In this document: one piece after another, positions 10,038 to 18,860 of the stretch
How positions within the stretch are numbered: the stretch's first letter is position 1
How the letters are laid out: the number at the start of each line of letters is the position of its first letter
Source of the DNA: CAZCBX01 sp964497185
GTDB lineage: Bacteria; Bdellovibrionota_G; JALEGL01; JAGRMV01
Reading direction: 5' to 3'
NCBI GenBank assembly: GCA_964497185.1
Contig: CAZCBX010000001.1
Span: 1-64,000, forward strand
DNA length: 64,000 nt
The notes under the pieces: model-generated
Databases searched by the model: none
What the model was told of the DNA's origin: nothing
Seen by the model: only the letters and a program-made list of their open reading frames with translations
Position numbers and translations under genes: made by a program

Positions 10038-10187
10038 ATGAAAAGAACCTATCAACCCAGTAACACCAGCCGTCGTCGTTCTCACGGCTTTCGTAAACGT
10101 ATGAGCACCAAAGCAGGTCGCGCTGTGATTAACCGTCGTCGCGCCAAAGGCCGTAAACGCTTGGCTGTGAGCATCGCCTCGAAGTAA
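10038..10187 (+). CDS. rpmH: 50S ribosomal protein L34
   Basis: A 49-aa, very basic large-subunit ribosomal protein. It starts MKRTYQPS and contains SRRRSHGFRKRM and GRAVINRRRAKGRK, the family hallmark; the length is normal. It is the first gene of the plus-strand run on the origin side opposite dnaA and is followed 29 bp later by rnpA, the near-universal rpmH-rnpA pairing. Confidence 0.97.
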   Translation: MKRTYQPSNTSRRRSHGFRKRMSTKAGRAVINRRRAKGRKRLAVSIASK

Positions 10188-10216
10188 TTGTAGACCCCAA
10201 CGCTGCTGTTATTATT

Positions 10217-10564
10217 TTGTCTTTGTCTCAGGCCTTTCCTGTGTCGGAGCGTGTACACCAACCCAAGCAGTTTCAAGCTTTTCGTGAAAAAGGCAAGAAA
10301 CACCACAGCCGTACGTTCGTGTATGTGACGCTACCCAACGATCTAACCCATCCACGCATGGGCTGCATTGTTACGAAAAAAACGGGCTCTGCGGTGGTGC
10401 GAAACCGATGGAAACGGTGGTTGCGAAACTTTTACCGTCAAAACAAAGCGTTGTATGCAGCTCAAACCGATCACTTGGTGATTGTTAAATCGGCCCATAT
10501 GGGCCCGCCTGTTGCCAAACACACCCGTGAATTGACCCATCTATTGGAGAAACACACCCCATGA
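10217..10564 (+). CDS. rnpA: Ribonuclease P protein component
   Basis: Protein cofactor of RNase P, which trims the 5' leader of pre-tRNAs. It is about 115 aa, basic, with the RNR motif in VVRNRWKRWLRNFYR and the upstream central-cleft strand RTFVYVTL. The farthest start is TTG at 10217, with a second TTG two codons later; the exact start is uncertain. Its end overlaps yidD by 4 nt, so the two are translationally coupled. Confidence 0.93.
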   Translation: MSLSQAFPVSERVHQPKQFQAFREKGKKHHSRTFVYVTLPNDLTHPRMGCIVTKKTGSAVVRNRWKRWLRNFYRQNKALYAAQTDHLVIVKSAHMGPPVAKHTRELTHLLEKHTP

Positions 10565-10803
10565 AACATTTTCTTTTGTTCATGATTGGCGTTTATCAAA
10601 AAGCCCTCTCACCGCTTAAAGCGCAAAGCTCTTGCCGGTTTTACCCCAGTTGTTCTGCCTATGCTTCGGATGCGCTAAAAAAACATGGTTTGTTTCGGGC
10701 GTTGACAATGATTGGGCATCGTTTGGTTCGTTGTCATCCATTTCATCCGGGGGGTGTGGACCTTGTGCCATGTGCCTCTTCCAAGAAAGCAAATAGAGAA
10801 TGA
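10561..10803 (+). CDS. yidD: Membrane protein insertion efficiency factor YidD
   Basis: A small (80 aa) membrane-associated protein found between rnpA and yidC and thought to assist YidC-dependent insertion. The family core is visible: CRFYPSCSAYA, with conserved cysteines, then RCHPFHPGGVD. It overlaps rnpA (4 nt) and yidC (4 nt), so the three are read as one unit. Confidence 0.94.
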   Translation: MKHFLLFMIGVYQKALSPLKAQSSCRFYPSCSAYASDALKKHGLFRALTMIGHRLVRCHPFHPGGVDLVPCASSKKANRE

Positions 10804-12455
10804 ATGGTTCAAAAAATATGATCATGGCGCTGGGCGCCAGCTTTTTGTTTTTAATGTTTTGGTCCAACTACATTGCGCCAAAACCAGCGGTGGTTCCCAT
10901 GGATGCGCCAGTGGAACAACAGCAACCCATTGAAAAATCTGCTTCCAGCCCTGGAGCTTCCGCGCCAACCCCCAACCCTTCACCCGACTCCCCCTCCCCT
11001 TCGGTTGAGCAAACAGAACAACCTGCACCCGAAACCGTACAAATTGATTTGCCCGCGATGGATGCGACTTTAACCAATGCCTATGGTGGCACGGTGTCGG
11101 TTCAGACGTTGCACACCTACAAAAAGTCTTTGGCGGATGGGGCACCCGGACAAACCGTCATTCCTTTTGCTTTGGAGGATCAACCACCGCTTGTGTGGAT
11201 GTGGGAAGCCCAGAGCACCGATGGTCAATGGACCAAGCAATGGAATGAGGCCGATGTTGTGGCCCAGTGGAGTCAAACCACGTCTCCTTACCGCTTTGCG
11301 TATCAACAGGGGCCGTTGCGCATTGAAAAACAGTACACCTTTTTAGAGGATTCCTATCAGTGGATGGTGCAGGTGGATGTGATCAATCAAGGCAATCAAT
11401 CGTTGACCCTAAAAGGCCATCCCATGTTGGACTCCACGCAAGATCCTACTACGCAAAACAAGGGTGGTTTTTTGTCCATGTTTCAGGCCAAAAAACAACC
11501 GGTCCGTGCCATTTCCTACATGCGAGAAGATGTGGAACGTTGGACGTTTGATGATTTGACCGAAGAGCCTGTGCATGAAGAAGGTGGCTTGATGGAATGG
11601 GCGGGTTTTAGCAATCAGTATTTTTTAATGGCTTTGCGCCCGGTTCAAAGCACCTGGGTATCCATTGACGGGACGGCCACTGAGGATCAGGCACGATTGA
11701 CCATGGCTTATGCACCCCGCACATTGAACGCGGGTGGACGATTGTCGTATGGCCTGGCTTTGTATGCTGGCCCCAAAGACATTGATGTGTTGGAAGCGGT
11801 GACCCCGTCGATGAAGTACGCCATTGATTTGGGTGGCTGGCTCGGTGGCATCTCGCGGTTTATCCTACGTGCGCTTCGCGCTCTGTATGGTGTGCTTGGC
11901 AATTATGGGGTGGCGATTTTGGTGCTGACGGTGGTGGTGCGGTTGCTTCTGTTTCCTTTGGCGCATCGCCAAGCCAAATCCATGAAAAAAATGCAGCTGC
12001 ATAAACCAGCCATGGATGCGCTTAAAGAAAAGCATGGCGATGATCGGGAAGCGTATTCGCGTGAACTGATGGGGTACATGCGCGAAAATAAAATCAACCC
12101 CGCTGGCGGGTGTTTGCCACTGTTGTTTCAATTTCCGATTTTTATCGCGTTGTATCGTGTGCTTTACAACTCCATCGAGCTGCGCCATGCGCCTTTTGTG
12201 GGATGGATTCAAGATCTTTCCGCGCACGATCCTTATTTTGTTTTGCCGGTGTTGGTCGGCATCACGTTTTTCTTCCAGACACGGTTGAATCCCACTCCGG
12301 TGAGTGATCCAGCCCAACAAATGGTGATGAAAATCATGCCGGTGTTATTTTCGGTGTTGATGATTTTCTTGCCGGCTGGATTAAATTTATACATTTTTGT
12401 TAGTACGCTTTGGGGAATCGCACAGCAGGCGTGGGTTCAAAAGGCCAAAGCTTAA
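10800..12455 (+). CDS. yidC: Membrane protein insertase YidC (Oxa1 family)
   Basis: Inner-membrane insertase that works alone and with Sec. It is 551 aa, the Gram-negative form: an N-terminal TM segment (about residues 7-25), a Pro/Ser/Thr-rich linker (about 35-75), a large periplasmic beta-sandwich domain, then the conserved C-terminal core of about five TM segments starting near residue 350 (LYGVLGNYGVAILVLTV). NPAGGCLPLLFQ is the conserved core motif. The overlap with yidD by 4 nt supports coupling. Confidence 0.96.
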   Translation: MNGSKNMIMALGASFLFLMFWSNYIAPKPAVVPMDAPVEQQQPIEKSASSPGASAPTPNPSPDSPSPSVEQTEQPAPETVQIDLPAMDATLTNAYGGTVSVQTLHTYKKSLADGAPGQTVIPFALEDQPPLVWMWEAQSTDGQWTKQWNEADVVAQWSQTTSPYRFAYQQGPLRIEKQYTFLEDSYQWMVQVDVINQGNQSLTLKGHPMLDSTQDPTTQNKGGFLSMFQAKKQPVRAISYMREDVERWTFDDLTEEPVHEEGGLMEWAGFSNQYFLMALRPVQSTWVSIDGTATEDQARLTMAYAPRTLNAGGRLSYGLALYAGPKDIDVLEAVTPSMKYAIDLGGWLGGISRFILRALRALYGVLGNYGVAILVLTVVVRLLLFPLAHRQAKSMKKMQLHKPAMDALKEKHGDDREAYSRELMGYMRENKINPAGGCLPLLFQFPIFIALYRVLYNSIELRHAPFVGWIQDLSAHDPYFVLPVLVGITFFFQTRLNPTPVSDPAQQMVMKIMPVLFSVLMIFLPAGLNLYIFVSTLWGIAQQAWVQKAKA

Positions 12456-12476
12456 AAAAAGAAAGAGGACAATATC

Positions 12477-13676
12477 ATGGGTATTTTTAATATCTTTAAA
12501 GGATCCGACAAAAAAGGTGGTAAAGGGCATCAAACCAAAGCCAATTTTATTGATGATGAATGGGTCGAAGTTTCAGCTGCTAGCCGTGAAGAGGCTGTTG
12601 AACGTGCATGCACGGCGCTTAATGCAACCGAATCTCATTTGGAAATCAAATGGTTGAGCAAGGACGGAAAAAAACTCCGCGCACGCAAAGGCTCAGGCCA
12701 AAGCCAGAGCAAAGCTGCGTCGGGTGGTGAGAAAAAAACGGGCAACCGCAAACGCAAAAACAGCCCCAAGAAACAAACCCAAGGCGGACGCCGTGGCAAC
12801 AAGCGCAATGAGCGTGACGATGACCGTGATGGTAATTCTCGCGGCGGTGCTCGCAAAGCGCGCGGCTCGCAAAACAAAAACAATTCGAAACAGAGTTCAT
12901 CGCGTGATGCGCAAAACCGCAGAGATGAATACGATGATGCCGATGATTTCAATGACAATCAAGACAACGATTACCGTGATGACGATCGCCATGATTCGCG
13001 ACGGGATGAAGGCTATGAAAGCAAAGATTCCGTTCGTGACGATCATGAAGTGTTTGAGGAAGAGTTTGAAGAGGAAACCAATCTTGGTTTGGATGCGCGT
13101 GATTTCTTGACCAAACTGGTTCAGTTTATTGATCAACCTGCCACGGTAGAGTTGTACGAAACCAATAAAACCATTCGTTTGGAAATTGAAAGTGAAGAGT
13201 CAGGTTTGTTTATTGGCAAACATGGTCAAACGTTGGATTCCATTCAGCATGTGATGATGAAAATCTTCAAAGAAGACGACAATCCCAAATTTATGGTGGT
13301 GGACGCGGAAGATTACCGTGTGCGTCGGGAAGAAAATTTGGAAAACAAAGCCCGCAAATTGGCCAAAAAGGCCCGCAAAGAGCGTCGGCCCGTGGGTGTA
13401 GAGCCCATGAATGCCATTGATCGTCGCATTGTTCACATGGCCCTGCGTGGTGAGCCTGGTGTGGAAACCAAAAGCATTGGCGAAGGCTCTAGCCGTCGCG
13501 TATTGATTGTGCCCAAAGGCATGGATCAACGTCGCGGTGGTCGGGGTGGTGGACGCCATCAGGGACGCCGAGGCAATGGTGACCGTGATGGCAACCAAGC
13601 GCCACGACGTGAAAAAGAATATGAAGGTCCTTCCCGTGGCGGCAACGATCGCGGGTACGATGATTATGATTATTAA
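12477..13676 (+). CDS. jag: Jag/KhpB-type RNA-binding protein with long charged insert
   Basis: Member of the Jag (SpoIIIJ-associated, KhpB) family: an N-terminal Jag domain (EEAVERACTAL, residues about 20-65), a KH-like domain with the GLFIGKHGQTLDSIQ loop (about 240-290) and an R3H domain (MNAIDRRIVHMAL, about 305-360). At 399 aa it is much longer than usual. An extra stretch, residues about 65-205, first Lys/Arg/Gly-rich then Asp/Arg/Tyr/Glu-rich, separates the Jag and KH domains, and a Gly/Arg-rich tail ends GYDDYDY. Such regions suggest multivalent RNA binding (inference). The neighbour order yidC-jag-mnmE is typical. Confidence 0.93.
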   Translation: MGIFNIFKGSDKKGGKGHQTKANFIDDEWVEVSAASREEAVERACTALNATESHLEIKWLSKDGKKLRARKGSGQSQSKAASGGEKKTGNRKRKNSPKKQTQGGRRGNKRNERDDDRDGNSRGGARKARGSQNKNNSKQSSSRDAQNRRDEYDDADDFNDNQDNDYRDDDRHDSRRDEGYESKDSVRDDHEVFEEEFEEETNLGLDARDFLTKLVQFIDQPATVELYETNKTIRLEIESEESGLFIGKHGQTLDSIQHVMMKIFKEDDNPKFMVVDAEDYRVRREENLENKARKLAKKARKERRPVGVEPMNAIDRRIVHMALRGEPGVETKSIGEGSSRRVLIVPKGMDQRRGGRGGGRHQGRRGNGDRDGNQAPRREKEYEGPSRGGNDRGYDDYDY

Positions 13677-13685
13677 CGTTTTGAG

Positions 13686-15077
13686 TTGGGGGCGCCTTTG
13701 AGTTCGCTTCCAAGTTTGGACGACACCATTGTTGCGATTGCCACGCCACCCGGTCAAGGTGGCGTGGGCATCATCCGCTTATCTGGCCCGTGCGCTCTAA
13801 CGATCGCACAGGCCATTTTTTTTCCTAAACAAGCTTCGGCGCCGTGGACACCGGCTTTCATGTTGTACGGTGATGTACGACAAGACAATGAAGTGTTGGA
13901 CGATGGGTTGGCGGTGTATTTTCAAAACCCACATTCCTTTACGGGTCAAGATGTAGTTGAGCTACAGCTGCACGGCAGTCCGTATGTTTTGTCCAAAGTG
14001 GTGGGCCTGTGTCAGACCCATGGTGCGCGGTTGGCGCAGCCGGGAGAGTTTACGCAGCGTGCATTTCTTTTGGGAAAAATGGATTTGCTTCAAGCCGAAG
14101 CGGTTTCCGAATTAATTCATGCCCAATCGGAAGAAGAAGCCAGACGAAGTCGCATGCGCCTGGATGGCAAACTTTCGGATCATGTTGAACAACTGCGCGC
14201 ATCGGTGATTGATGTGTTGGCACAACTGGAAGCCGATGTGGATTTTCCAGAGGAAGTGCTGCCCATCGAACAACAAACGGTCACCTTGCAAAAAATTAAG
14301 ACCATTGAAGAAAAAGCGTTGGCGCTGCTGGAGACGTACCAAGCCAATGCACAAGTGCGCGATGGCGTACGCATTGCGCTGATGGGCGCACCCAATGTGG
14401 GAAAATCTTCCTTCTTTAATCAAGTTTTGGGTCAAGACCGCGCCATTGTCACCGATCAAGCTGGCACGACCCGCGACGTGTTGCGTGAAGAAGTGCATCG
14501 TCTGGGGCGTCGCATTCATTTTATTGATACAGCTGGTTTGCGCGAAAACACCGAAGATTTGATTGAAAAAGAAGGTATGACGCGTGCGCGTCATGAGGTG
14601 CTGCAAGCCGACAAAGTTTGTCTGTTGGTGAGCCACGGTGAACCCAGCACCCCCTATATGCAAGAACTTTTTGAACAAGTGCCGGTTGAGCGTCGTTGGA
14701 TCATCGCCACCAAAGCGGATTTGACGCCGATGGACGAAAAAGCCATAAAATGGCCCAGAGAGCGGTTTTTTTCGGTTTCCAATAGCACGGGTAAGGGTTT
14801 TTCGGAATTTTGGACGGCATTGGATGACTACCTTGAAGCCATGCCCATGCAAGCTTGGGGTGGGGGAATTTCAAATGATCGGCAAAAAGAGCGTTTGCTT
14901 CAAGTGGTGGAGGCATGCAAACAAGCGCATCGGGCCTTGTCCAATCAAACTTCTCCCGATTTGGTGGCTTTTGAGTGCCGTCAGATTTATCGCGCGGTCA
15001 GCGAAATGTTGGGGTTGGAAGCCGATTTTGAAGATGTGTTTGATCAAATATTTTCGACTTTTTGCATCGGCAAATAA
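13686..15077 (+). CDS. mnmE: tRNA uridine-5-carboxymethylaminomethyl modification GTPase MnmE
   Basis: With MnmG it installs the cmnm5 group on wobble U34 of certain tRNAs. It is 463 aa: an N-terminal tetrahydrofolate-binding domain (DDTIVAIATPPGQGGVGIIRLSG), a helical domain, an inserted G domain with GAPNVGKSS, DQAGTTRD and DTAGLR, and the family-defining C-terminal CIGK. The first in-frame start is TTG at 13686; a TTG four codons later is an alternative. Its partner MnmG is encoded about 1.1 kb downstream, with parS sites between. Confidence 0.96.
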   Translation: MGAPLSSLPSLDDTIVAIATPPGQGGVGIIRLSGPCALTIAQAIFFPKQASAPWTPAFMLYGDVRQDNEVLDDGLAVYFQNPHSFTGQDVVELQLHGSPYVLSKVVGLCQTHGARLAQPGEFTQRAFLLGKMDLLQAEAVSELIHAQSEEEARRSRMRLDGKLSDHVEQLRASVIDVLAQLEADVDFPEEVLPIEQQTVTLQKIKTIEEKALALLETYQANAQVRDGVRIALMGAPNVGKSSFFNQVLGQDRAIVTDQAGTTRDVLREEVHRLGRRIHFIDTAGLRENTEDLIEKEGMTRARHEVLQADKVCLLVSHGEPSTPYMQELFEQVPVERRWIIATKADLTPMDEKAIKWPRERFFSVSNSTGKGFSEFWTALDDYLEAMPMQAWGGGISNDRQKERLLQVVEACKQAHRALSNQTSPDLVAFECRQIYRAVSEMLGLEADFEDVFDQIFSTFCIGK

Positions 15078-15096
15078 GCTTTTCAAGATAGCCCAA

Positions 15097-15112
15097 CGTT
15101 CCACGTGGAACA
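15097..15112. promoter_or_regulatory. parS site 1 (one mismatch)
   Basis: CGTTCCACGTGGAACA, differing only in the first base from the palindrome TGTTCCACGTGGAACA. It lies in the mnmE-LbH gap and is a ParB loading site by similarity to the known parS consensus. Confidence 0.85.
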
Positions 15113-15203
15113 TGATGCCATCCTTTGATCAACCCGACGGCCATCCCAATCCAACACCGATATTTCAAAAATATTCCTAGGCAAGCGTGGCAATCCAGGC
15201 ATA

Positions 15204-15950
15204 ATGGACGGCATGGAAGAAAAACTGATTGAATGGTCCATTGACACCTATTTGTCCACCGAAGCCCTGTGGTTTGCCTCAATTTTTCCCAAGGGCTCAC
15301 CTTTTACGGCCATCCTAAAACCCAAAGAAAAAGAACAATGGATTCAAACCCACATTCAAAGCAATGCATCGCAAATTGAAACGCGCGATGGGTGGGTGAC
15401 GCATTATCAACGGGTAAATGTTCCACGTGGAACATTTGAGGTGCATCCAGGGGTTTTTATTGCCGATGCGCACATTGAAATTCGGGAAGGATGTGTCATT
15501 GAATCGGGGGCTTATTTGGCTGGACCCACGATATTGGGTGCAGGCACCACGGTACGACATGGTGCCTATGTGCGCGGTGGGGTGATCACCGGCGAAAAAG
15601 CCATGATAGGACACGCCACAGAAATCAAATCGGCCATTCTTGGCAATGAAGCCAAAGCAGCGCATTTTGCTTATGTGGGTGATTGCATTTTGGGCTCAGA
15701 GGTCAATTTGGGTGCAGGCACCAAACTATCCAATCTAACCATTGGCGGTCGAGAGATCAGTGTGCGCATTCATGCACAACGGGTGCCGACGGGCTTGAGA
15801 AAATTTGGCGGTATTTTGGGTGATCGGGTTCAAACCGGTTGCAATGCAGTGATCAACCCTGGAGCACTGTTGGGGCCGGGCTGTATGGTTTTTCCATGCG
15901 CATCGGTTAAAAATCAATATTATCCTGCCAAAAGCATTATTCGCGCTTAA
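15204..15950 (+). CDS. Left-handed beta-helix (hexapeptide repeat) acyl/nucleotidyl-transferase-like protein
   Basis: 248 aa. Residues 1-75 are a variable N-terminal part; residues about 80-240 have hexapeptide-type repeats (for example GVFIADAHIEIREGCVI, GAYVRGG) typical of left-handed beta-helices and resembling the C-terminal half of GlmU-like sugar-phosphate enzymes. A full N-terminal pyrophosphorylase domain is absent, so the exact reaction is unknown; acyl transfer to a sugar nucleotide is one possibility. The codons for residues VNVPRGTF contain a perfect parS palindrome. ATG at 15204 or a second ATG three codons on could be used. Confidence 0.75.
   Translation: MDGMEEKLIEWSIDTYLSTEALWFASIFPKGSPFTAILKPKEKEQWIQTHIQSNASQIETRDGWVTHYQRVNVPRGTFEVHPGVFIADAHIEIREGCVIESGAYLAGPTILGAGTTVRHGAYVRGGVITGEKAMIGHATEIKSAILGNEAKAAHFAYVGDCILGSEVNLGAGTKLSNLTIGGREISVRIHAQRVPTGLRKFGGILGDRVQTGCNAVINPGALLGPGCMVFPCASVKNQYYPAKSIIRA
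15416..15437. promoter_or_regulatory. parS site 2, intragenic
   Basis: A perfect parS (TGTTCCACGTGGAACA, 15419-15434) extended by matching AAA/TTT flanks to a 22-bp palindrome, lying inside the beta-helix coding sequence. Confidence 0.92.
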
Positions 15951-15972
15951 AAAGACGCACCTCTTCACATAA

Positions 15973-15988
15973 TGTTCCACGTGAAACA
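15973..15988. promoter_or_regulatory. parS site 3
   Basis: TGTTCCACGTGAAACA, identical to the well-known Bacillus subtilis parS consensus, 23 bp after the beta-helix gene. Confidence 0.93.
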
Positions 15989-15997
15989 TTTATGATG

Positions 15998-16034
15998 TTT
16001 TGGGGACAAACAATTGAGGTTTCTGTCCCCAAAA
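15998..16034. repeat. GGGGACA-type inverted repeat between parS sites
   Basis: TTTTGGGGACA (15998-16008) and its exact reverse complement TGTCCCCAAAA (16024-16034) flank a 15-nt loop. The arm shares GGGGACA with the hairpin after atpC (29698-29726). It could be a terminator for the upstream gene or a REP-like element. Confidence 0.6.
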
Positions 16035-16041
16035 GCGGTTG

Positions 16042-16057
16042 TGTTCCACGTGGAACA
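16042..16057. promoter_or_regulatory. parS site 4
   Basis: A perfect palindromic parS, TGTTCCACGTGGAACA, about 85 bp upstream of mnmG and 2 kb upstream of parA. Confidence 0.93.
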
Positions 16058-16140
16058 TTGGAGATGGAAAATGTTCATGGCCAGCCGTAAGGGCCTGCTT
16101 TCTTCTTTCGATAAAATGACCAATGTGGTAAGAACGGGTG

Positions 16141-18021
16141 ATGAAAAAAGACGTGTTGGTCATAGGGGCAGGCCATGCTGGTTTAGAAGCAGCCATGGCA
16201 GCAGCGCGAATGGGTGCACAAACCTGTTTGCTTACTGGCAATTTGGATCGCATTGGCCATATGTCCTGCAACCCAGCCATTGGCGGGTTGGGAAAATCCC
16301 ATTTGGTCAAAGAAATTGATGCCATGGGCGGTGCCATGGCCCGGGCCATTGATGCCACCGGCATACAGTTCCGAAAACTCAACACCCGAAAAGGCCCGGC
16401 CGTTTGGGCCACCCGTGGTCAAGCCGATAAATACCAATATGCCGCTTACATGAAAAATGCCGCAGAGTATCATGATGGCCTGCTGGTCAAAGAAGGCATG
16501 GCTGCGTCCTTGTTGATTGAAGACGGCCGCTGTGTGGGCGTAGAAACTGGCACGGGTGAAATCATTGAAGCGGGCAGCGTGGTGTTGGCCACGGGCACGT
16601 TTTTAAATGGCCTTATGCACATTGGCACCCATACAGAAGCGGGCGGTCGGGCCGGAGATGCCGCCTCCACGTCTTTAAGTCAGTCGTTGCTGCGCATTGG
16701 TTTTCGCATGGGCCGCATGAAAACAGGCACCGTGCCTCGGCTGGATGCCAACACCATTGACTACACCCATTTGGAAGTGCAGCCCGGCGATACGCCCACC
16801 CCTTATTTTTCATTTTTTCACCGCGCGACGCGATTGCCCCAAGTGTCTTGTCACATGACCTACACCAATGAAAAAACCCATGATTTGATTCGCGCACATT
16901 TGCATGAATCAGCCATGTACAGCGGCAAAATACAAAGCGTGGGACCCCGGTACTGCCCTTGCATTGAAGACAAAATCGTTCGTTTTGCAGACAAAGACCA
17001 GCATCAGATTTTTCTCGAGCCCGAAGGGCTTAACACCAGTGAAGTGTATCCCAATGGACTGTCCAACTCTTTGCCTTTGGCCGTGCAGCTGGCCTTTTTG
17101 CGCACGATTGCGGGTCTGGAAAAAGTGGAAGTAATGCGACCTGGCTACGCCATTGAATACGATTATGTGGATCCCACAGAGCTTCATCCCTGGTTGGAAA
17201 CAAAAAAAGTCAAAGGGTTGTTTCTTGCAGGGCAAATCAACGGCACCACGGGGTACGAGGAAGCCGGCGCGCAAGGCCTGCTGGCAGGAGTTAATGCCGT
17301 ACTAAGCCTTCAGCAGCAAACGGATTATTATGTGCCTTCGCGCGCGCAAAGTTACATGGGTGTGTTGGTGGACGATTTGGTCACCAAAGGCACCACCGAG
17401 CCATACAGAATGTTTACTTCACGCGCCGAACATCGTTTGCACTTGCGCGAAGACAATGCTGACCAGCGGCTGTTGCCCGATGCGCACCGCCTGGGCTTGA
17501 TCGATGCACAAACCCATCAAGCTTTTGAGGAAAAAATGGCCAACCTTCAAACGTTGCAACATGCATTAACCCAAAAACAATTTACGCCCACCCCAGCGTT
17601 TAATGAAAAGTTGCAAAGCATGGGCCTCAGCGCTTTGCAAGGGCCCAACACGGCCAAGGTTTTTTTACGCCGGCCGGAGGTCACCTGGTCGACGTTGCAA
17701 ACACTGGTGCCCGAATGGCAATCGGTGGATCCGGCCTTGGGTGAGGTGATTCAAATTGACACCAAGTATGAAGGGTACATTCAAAAAGAACAAATCGAAG
17801 TGCGCCGCAGTCTGCAGGAAGAAAAAATGACCATTCCGCAAGGTTTTGATTACAACGCGCTGCCAAGCTTATCCAACGAAATCAAAGAAAAACTATCCAC
17901 CATTCAACCCCGAACATTGGGCCAAGCAGCCCGTATTTCAGGCGTAACGCCGGCGGCCATTGGTATTTTATCGGTGTATGTCAAAAAAGAATTTGGATCG
18001 ACAACAAAGGAAACGGTATGA
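16141..18021 (+). CDS. mnmG: tRNA uridine modification FAD enzyme MnmG (GidA)
   Basis: FAD-dependent partner of MnmE in wobble-uridine modification. It is 626 aa from the ATG at 16141 (a GTG one codon earlier is also open). The N-terminal dinucleotide-binding motif is VIGAGHAGLEAA; CNPAIGGLGKSHLVKEIDA and the later RPGYAIEYDY and EEAGAQGLLAG blocks are family signatures. The C-terminal helical domain ends near VYVKKEFG. The stop overlaps the parA start by 4 nt (ATGA), coupling tRNA modification and chromosome partition genes as in many bacteria. Confidence 0.96.
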   Translation: MKKDVLVIGAGHAGLEAAMAAARMGAQTCLLTGNLDRIGHMSCNPAIGGLGKSHLVKEIDAMGGAMARAIDATGIQFRKLNTRKGPAVWATRGQADKYQYAAYMKNAAEYHDGLLVKEGMAASLLIEDGRCVGVETGTGEIIEAGSVVLATGTFLNGLMHIGTHTEAGGRAGDAASTSLSQSLLRIGFRMGRMKTGTVPRLDANTIDYTHLEVQPGDTPTPYFSFFHRATRLPQVSCHMTYTNEKTHDLIRAHLHESAMYSGKIQSVGPRYCPCIEDKIVRFADKDQHQIFLEPEGLNTSEVYPNGLSNSLPLAVQLAFLRTIAGLEKVEVMRPGYAIEYDYVDPTELHPWLETKKVKGLFLAGQINGTTGYEEAGAQGLLAGVNAVLSLQQQTDYYVPSRAQSYMGVLVDDLVTKGTTEPYRMFTSRAEHRLHLREDNADQRLLPDAHRLGLIDAQTHQAFEEKMANLQTLQHALTQKQFTPTPAFNEKLQSMGLSALQGPNTAKVFLRRPEVTWSTLQTLVPEWQSVDPALGEVIQIDTKYEGYIQKEQIEVRRSLQEEKMTIPQGFDYNALPSLSNEIKEKLSTIQPRTLGQAARISGVTPAAIGILSVYVKKEFGSTTKETV

Positions 18022-18860
18022 AAAAAGCCCACTGTGTAGCCATCTCCAATCAAAAGGGTGGGGTCGGCAAAACCACCACCGCCATTAATTTATCGGCATC
18101 GCTGGCCGCATTGGAACACAAAACGTTATTGGTGGATATGGATCCGCAAGCCAACGCCACCAGCGGGGTTGGCATATTTGATATTCCCACCGATACACCC
18201 AGCGTGTACGAAGCGCTATTGGGCCAAGCCCAAACCTCAGCGCTCATCATGAACACCGCCGTGCCCATGTTGGACCTTTTGCCGGCCACCACCGATTTGG
18301 TGGGTTTTGAAGTCGAAGGACTGGAATTGCCCGAACGCCAAGCCCGCTTGGCCCAAGCGCTTTCCAGCGTGGCCAACCAATATGATTACATCGTCATTGA
18401 TTGCCCACCTTCCCTGAGTTTGCTGACCCTTAATGCACTGTGCGCAGCCGACGGTGTGCTGGTGCCGCTGCAATCGGAATATTACGCGTTGGAGGGATTG
18501 TCCCGGTTAACGCAAACCATTTCGCGCATCCAGCAAGTCTACAATCCGACCCTCCAGTTGGAGGCCATTTTGTTGACCATGTTTGACCGCCGCAACAGTT
18601 TGTCTTTTCAAGTGGAAAAAGAAGTGCTGACCCACTTTCCCGACGTGGTCATGAAAACCAAAATCCCGCGCAACGTACGCTTGTCGGAGGCGCCCAGTTT
18701 TGGCAAACCTATTGTCACCTACGACATTCGTAGCGCGGGCGCGCAAAGCTACCTTGCGTGCGCTGCGGAATACCACACACTGGCATCCAAAACCAAACAA
18801 CCTGAAACCGTGGTTGCACCCCAGCCTTTGGTTTCAACCAACCCTGAGGTTCAACCATGA
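18018..18860 (+). CDS. parA: Chromosome partitioning ATPase ParA (Soj-type)
   Basis: Walker-type ATPase that binds DNA non-specifically and moves ParB-parS complexes. It is 280 aa with the deviant Walker A KGGVGKTTT near the N-terminus, DMDPQANAT and the switch region IDCPPSLS. It lacks an N-terminal helix-turn-helix, so it is the chromosomal rather than large-plasmid type. It overlaps mnmG and parB by 4 nt each. Its C-terminal 25 residues are a variable tail. Confidence 0.96.
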   Translation: MKKAHCVAISNQKGGVGKTTTAINLSASLAALEHKTLLVDMDPQANATSGVGIFDIPTDTPSVYEALLGQAQTSALIMNTAVPMLDLLPATTDLVGFEVEGLELPERQARLAQALSSVANQYDYIVIDCPPSLSLLTLNALCAADGVLVPLQSEYYALEGLSRLTQTISRIQQVYNPTLQLEAILLTMFDRRNSLSFQVEKEVLTHFPDVVMKTKIPRNVRLSEAPSFGKPIVTYDIRSAGAQSYLACAAEYHTLASKTKQPETVVAPQPLVSTNPEVQP

